Shown one piece after another: positions 60,281 to 64,000 of a stretch of DNA of 64,000 nt (positions are counted from its first letter, which is position 1; each line of letters starts with the position of its first letter). The position numbers and the translations under genes are program-made. Source of the stretch: Shinella zoogloeoides (lineage in GTDB: Bacteria > Pseudomonadota > Alphaproteobacteria > Rhizobiales > Rhizobiaceae); NCBI RefSeq assembly GCF_020883495.1, contig NZ_CP086610.1:1655501-1719500 (forward strand), written 5' to 3'. Under the pieces are notes generated by a model. The model worked only from the letters and a program-made list of their open reading frames with translations, made no database searches and was not told the DNA's origin.

Positions 60281-61459
60281 TCAGTTCGCCCGTTTGACGA
60301 CTTCGAGCACCACGGCCGGCGGCTCGGCCTCACGCACGCAGTCGCGGCCGGTATTCTTGGCGGCATAGAGCGCGTCGTCGGCACGGCGCATGGCAAAGCG
60401 CAGGGGTTCCTTCTCGCCGATCTCGGCGACGCCGAAGCTCGACGTCACGCGCACGGAGGCGGGAAGCCCCGGAATGGGCGATACCGCCCGCGTCGCCCGC
60501 AGCGCATGGGCGAACAGCAAGGCGGCCTCCTTGCTCGTATGCGGCAGGAGCAGCAAGAACTCCTCCCCGCCGATGCGCGCGGCAAGCGCGCCCTTCGGCG
60601 CTGCTGCCTGGAGCATTTCCCCGAAGGCGCGGATAGCCGCGTCGCCGCCCTGATGGCCGTAGGTATCGTTGACCGCCTTGAAGTGATCGAGGTCGCAAAG
60701 GACGAGGCTATGCGGCCTCTGCCCGGCCATCAGCGCATCGACGCGGTTGTCGAAGCCGCGGCGGTTGAGCAGGCCGGAAAGCGGATCGACCTCGGCATTG
60801 ACCTTCTCGTCCGCGACGATCTCCAGCACCAGCACGCAGAGCAGCATGAGACCGACGGCGACGACGAGCACCGCGCCCATGCTCTGCGACAGGAGGGCGA
60901 ACTGGCTGGCGAGGTAGTCCCTTGCCGTATCGCCCGAGCCGGCGAGCACGGCGGCGAAGGCCTTGACGATGAAGTGGGCGCTGGTGACCGCCAGCAGCAC
61001 GACGAGCGCCCGATCCACGAAGGATTTCGCCCGCGCCCGGAAGGCCGCGAACGCGCTCAGGCCGAGCGCCACCGCAAAGGGCGTCTGGTAGAGAAGCGCT
61101 TGCGGCAGGGTCCCCCGTGGCAGGTCGTAGATGACATAATCCAGCACCACGAAGGCGGCGAAGAGACCGGCCAGCCCCCACCGGCTCGTCTTCAGGCCAT
61201 AAAGATGGCCGATCCCGACGCGCAGCATGAACACGCCGCCGAGCATGGAGGCGAAGGCGAGGATCGCCCATAGTTTCGGCGGGGGAACATAGGCGACGAG
61301 CAGTTCGAAAACGGCCGACAGGGAGGCGACGGCGAAACAGCCGGCAAACCAGCGGGCGGCGACGCGATTGCGGCTCCGGGCGGAAACCGCCAGGAAAAAC
61401 AGGCAAAAGCACTGCGCGATGAGAAAATTCACCGTCAGCAGAAAACCCGCGCCACTCAT
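60281..61459 (-). CDS. Membrane-bound diguanylate cyclase
   Basis: 392 residues: about six to seven membrane helices (1-210) as an unknown sensory region, then a GGDEF domain (about 225-380) with the active-site motif GGEEF in ARIGGEEFLLL and DLDHFKAVNDTYGHQGGD binding GTP and metal. No RxxD inhibitory site stands at the usual place before GGEEF, so product inhibition may be absent. It makes c-di-GMP. The start at MSGAGF follows AGGA; the frame is open upstream. Possible receptor in this window: the PilZ protein at 22.2 kb. Confidence 0.92.
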   Translation of the reverse strand: MSGAGFLLTVNFLIAQCFCLFFLAVSARSRNRVAARWFAGCFAVASLSAVFELLVAYVPPPKLWAILAFASMLGGVFMLRVGIGHLYGLKTSRWGLAGLFAAFVVLDYVIYDLPRGTLPQALLYQTPFAVALGLSAFAAFRARAKSFVDRALVVLLAVTSAHFIVKAFAAVLAGSGDTARDYLASQFALLSQSMGAVLVVAVGLMLLCVLVLEIVADEKVNAEVDPLSGLLNRRGFDNRVDALMAGQRPHSLVLCDLDHFKAVNDTYGHQGGDAAIRAFGEMLQAAAPKGALAARIGGEEFLLLLPHTSKEAALLFAHALRATRAVSPIPGLPASVRVTSSFGVAEIGEKEPLRFAMRRADDALYAAKNTGRDCVREAEPPAVVLEVVKRAN

Positions 61460-61551
61460 TGGCCATCCTACGCAAGACACAAGGGCCATTCCGGGCGAAC
61501 CTGCCGCGAAACGGTGCCGAAGGATGCTAGAGAGCGGCTGCGAAAAAAGCG

Positions 61552-62685
61552 TTAACCGGCAGCGGCAGCTTTCCGCAGCAGGCCGCCGGTAACGGGCGCC
61601 TTGACGCCTGTCGTCGCGGGAAAAGTGAGCGGCAGTCCCCGCAGGGACCGCACGGCGAGATACCCCCAGGCCTCGGCCTCCATGCTGTCGCCGTTGAGAT
61701 CGACCGTCTCGGCGGCAACGACCTCCGCGCCCTCGACCTCAGCAAGCGCCGCAAGATCGCCCATGATCACGCGGTTGAGCCGGCCGCCGCCGCACACGAC
61801 ATAGAGCTTCGGCCGCTCCGGCAGGTGGCGGGCGGAACGCAGGATGGCCGCGGCGGTGACATGCGCCAGCGTGCGCGCACCGTCCTCAAGGCTCGCATCG
61901 GCTCCTTCCGGCGGGCGAAAATCGTTGCGGTCGAGCGAGCGGCGTACCGGATCGGTAAAGAAGGCATGGCCGAGATAGCGGTCCGCAAGCGCGGCATCGA
62001 CCCGCCCCTCCGAGGCGATCATGCCGCCCTGATCGTAGGGAATGCCGGCATGGGCCTCGACCCACTGGTCGATCAGCGTGTTGCCCGGCCCGCTGTCGAA
62101 GGCGACGATATCGCCGCCGCTGCCGATGAAGGTGAGATTGGAGATGCCGCCGATATTGACTAAGACGACGGCCTTGCCGGCGGACCGGGAGAGGCCGGCG
62201 GCAAGCGCCGCGTGATAGGCGGGGATGAGCGGCGCGCCCTGCCCGCCATGCACCATGTCGTTCGCCCGCATGTCGTAGACGGTATCGATGCCGGTTTCCC
62301 GGGCGAGAAGCGCGCCGTCGCCCAATTGGACGGTCAGCGCCTCGTCGGGCCGGTGCAGCACCGTCTGGCCGTGAAAGCCGATGACGTCGATATCGGAAGG
62401 CGCAAGGTCGTTTTCCGCAAGGAATGCCCGCACCGCCTCGGCATGACGAAGGGTCAGCTCCCGCTCGATCCCGGCAAGATCACCCGGCCGCTCGTCCCGC
62501 TTGCCGATTGCCTTGGCCGTTTCCAGCGCGGCCTGCAGCCGGCGGCGAAAGGCGGCGTCGTAGGGCCGCCCCATGGAAGGACCGCGTTCCACCACGGCTT
62601 CGCCATCCGTGCGCACCAGCGCCACGTCGATGCCGTCGAGGCTCGTGCCGCTCATCAGACCGATCGCCGTCCGCATAACCGTCAT
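61552..62685 (-). CDS. anmK: Anhydro-N-acetylmuramic acid kinase
   Basis: 377-residue peptidoglycan-recycling enzyme that opens and phosphorylates 1,6-anhydro-N-acetylmuramic acid. Motifs: [15 protein letters not shown] at the start, [23 protein letters not shown], and [17 protein letters not shown] lies 9 bases before this ATG; a second ATG three codons later is possible. It is divergent from tyrS, an arrangement common in Rhizobiales. Confidence 0.96.
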   Translation of the reverse strand: MTVMRTAIGLMSGTSLDGIDVALVRTDGEAVVERGPSMGRPYDAAFRRRLQAALETAKAIGKRDERPGDLAGIERELTLRHAEAVRAFLAENDLAPSDIDVIGFHGQTVLHRPDEALTVQLGDGALLARETGIDTVYDMRANDMVHGGQGAPLIPAYHAALAAGLSRSAGKAVVLVNIGGISNLTFIGSGGDIVAFDSGPGNTLIDQWVEAHAGIPYDQGGMIASEGRVDAALADRYLGHAFFTDPVRRSLDRNDFRPPEGADASLEDGARTLAHVTAAAILRSARHLPERPKLYVVCGGGRLNRVIMGDLAALAEVEGAEVVAAETVDLNGDSMEAEAWGYLAVRSLRGLPLTFPATTGVKAPVTGGLLRKAAAAG

Positions 62686-62776
62686 TCCATCTGCTCCAGA
62701 CTCACTTTTGGAGTGATCATGTCCGCTAAAGATGATAAACGCCGCCCCGAAACAATCCCACCAGAGAAGACAGGCC

Positions 62777-64000
62777 ATGTCCGAATTCAAATCCGATTTC
62801 CTTCGCACGCTCAAGGAGCGCGGCTTCATCCACCAGATTTCCGATGAAACCGGCCTCGACGACCTCCTCGCCAAGGAAACCGTGACGGCCTATATCGGCT
62901 TCGACCCGACGGCGCCCAGCCTTCATGCCGGCGGCCTCATCCAGATCATGATGCTGCATTGGTTCCAGCAGACCGGCCATCGGCCGATCTCGCTGATGGG
63001 CGGCGGCACCGGCATGGTCGGCGACCCGTCGTTCAAGGACGAGGCGCGCCAGCTCCTGACGCCGGACACGCTGAACGCCAACATCGCCGGCATCAAGAAG
63101 GTCTTCTCCAACTACCTGACCTATGGCGACGGCGCGAAGGACGCGCTGATGATCAACAATGCCGACTGGCTGCTCGGCATCAACTACCTCGAATTCCTGC
63201 GCGATGTCGGCCGGCATTTCTCGGTCAACCGGATGCTGGCCTTCGACAGCGTGAAGACGCGGCTGGAACGGGAGCATTCCCTGTCCTTCCTCGAATTCAA
63301 CTACATGATCCTCCAGGCCTACGACTTCGTCGAACTGTCGAAGCGCCACGGCTGCCGCCTGCAGATGGGCGGCTCGGACCAGTGGGGCAACATCATCAAC
63401 GGCATCGACCTCGGCCACCGCATGGGCACGCCGCAGCTCTATGCCCTCACCTCGCCGCTGCTGACCACGTCCTCCGGCGCCAAGATGGGCAAGTCGCTCT
63501 CCGGCGCCGTCTGGCTGAACCCGGAAATGCTGTCGGCCTACGACTTCTGGCAGTACTGGCGCAACACGGAAGACGCGGACGTCTCGCGCTTCCTCAAGCT
63601 CTACACGACGCTGCCGATGAACGAGATCGCCCGCCTTTCCGCGCTCGGCGGAGCCGAGATCAACGAGGTGAAGAAGATCCTCGCGACGGAAGTGACGGCC
63701 ATGCTGCACGGCCGGCAGGCCGCCGAACAGGCCGCCGAAACCGCCCGCAAGACCTTCGAGGAAGGCGCAATCGCCGAAAACCTGCCGTCGGTCGATGTCT
63801 CAACCGCTGAACTGGAAGCCGGCATCGGCCTGCTGACGCTCGTCGTGAAGGCCGGCCTTGCCGCCTCCAACGGCGAAGCACGCCGCCACGTCCAGGGCGG
63901 CGCGGTGCGTATCAACGACGTCGCGGTCTCCGACGAGCGCCGCGCCATCGGCACCGCCGACGTTTCCGCCGATGGCGTGATCAAGCTGTCGCTCGGCAAG
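62777..64000 (+). CDS. tyrS: Tyrosyl-tRNA synthetase (3' end outside window)
   Basis: 408 codons are present and no stop occurs before the window end; by family length only about ten residues are missing. Class I synthetase for tRNA-Tyr: the HIGH-like motif in [24 protein letters not shown], the KMSKS-type loop [10 protein letters not shown], and a C-terminal S4 RNA-binding domain ([26 protein letters not shown]). The loop residue Gly in KMGKS is common in this group. Confidence 0.97.
   Translation, partial: MSEFKSDFLRTLKERGFIHQISDETGLDDLLAKETVTAYIGFDPTAPSLHAGGLIQIMMLHWFQQTGHRPISLMGGGTGMVGDPSFKDEARQLLTPDTLNANIAGIKKVFSNYLTYGDGAKDALMINNADWLLGINYLEFLRDVGRHFSVNRMLAFDSVKTRLEREHSLSFLEFNYMILQAYDFVELSKRHGCRLQMGGSDQWGNIINGIDLGHRMGTPQLYALTSPLLTTSSGAKMGKSLSGAVWLNPEMLSAYDFWQYWRNTEDADVSRFLKLYTTLPMNEIARLSALGGAEINEVKKILATEVTAMLHGRQAAEQAAETARKTFEEGAIAENLPSVDVSTAELEAGIGLLTLVVKAGLAASNGEARRHVQGGAVRINDVAVSDERRAIGTADVSADGVIKLSLGK

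Overview
The window is a high-GC (about 63% by eye) chromosomal segment from an alphaproteobacterium, most likely the Rhizobiaceae (Shinella, Ensifer/Sinorhizobium or Rhizobium/Agrobacterium group). The evidence is the gene set and order: BA14K, DUF2336, DUF1489 and PAS_5 proteins typical of Rhizobiales, a suf operon in the order sufS2-B-C-D-S1-sufT-sufA, an ATP12 chaperone, an alphaproteobacterial-type SOS box and an Irr/ICE-like iron box. I saw no insertion sequences, phage genes, CRISPR arrays or rRNA. It reads as core genome with small accessory pieces.

Layout. 1-9.5 kb: BA14K protein, pyrG, secG and tpiA (all three minus strand), an exported caspase-like/Sel1 protein with a small exported partner, an alpha/beta hydrolase, and parE behind an SOS box. 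9.5-17 kb: a DUF2336 protein, flavin reductase and nitroreductase pair, an exported hypothetical protein, thrS, yidD and a NifU-like scaffold protein. 17-24 kb: a structured leader, folE-hisI, a patatin-like lipase, CBS protein, rhomboid protease, PAS_5 and PilZ proteins, and an exported transglutaminase-like cysteine protease in an AT-rich patch. 24-37 kb: a SPOR-domain D,D-carboxypeptidase, sdaA, a possible 33-residue membrane peptide, several membrane proteins, a MerR regulator with a clear operator, mgtE, a degenerate peptide deformylase, tRNA-Leu(GAG), lipB and a DMT transporter.

37-45 kb: glutathione-dependent formaldehyde oxidation (adhC and fghA) bracketing elaA-like, UPF0178 and DUF1345 genes; a guanidine-II riboswitch in front of the guanidinium exporter gdx/sugE; then a minus-strand atp12-HAD-pseudouridine synthase operon. 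45-50 kb: a tandem glycine riboswitch controlling gcvT-gcvH-gcvP; the gcvT Shine-Dalgarno sequence lies in a hairpin and gcvT starts with TTG. 50-52 kb: a PAS histidine kinase overlapping a single-domain response regulator. 52-59.4 kb: the full suf Fe-S assembly operon transcribed leftward from an ICE-like box. 59.5-64 kb: alpha/beta hydrolase, a membrane diguanylate cyclase, anmK and tyrS, which is cut by the window end.

Functionally the window joins housekeeping (CTP synthesis, Sec export, aminoacyl-tRNA synthesis, topoisomerase IV, Fe-S assembly, lipoylation) with one-carbon metabolism (serine deamination, glycine cleavage, formaldehyde oxidation, folate synthesis). LipB makes the octanoyl/lipoyl precursor and the suf system makes the clusters that glycine cleavage and lipoate synthesis depend on. 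I found no clearly new multi-gene system. The best leads are the folE leader RNA, the metal-ligand-deficient deformylase, the caspase/Sel1 pair, the 33-residue ORF with its own terminator, and the regulatory RNAs and operators listed below.
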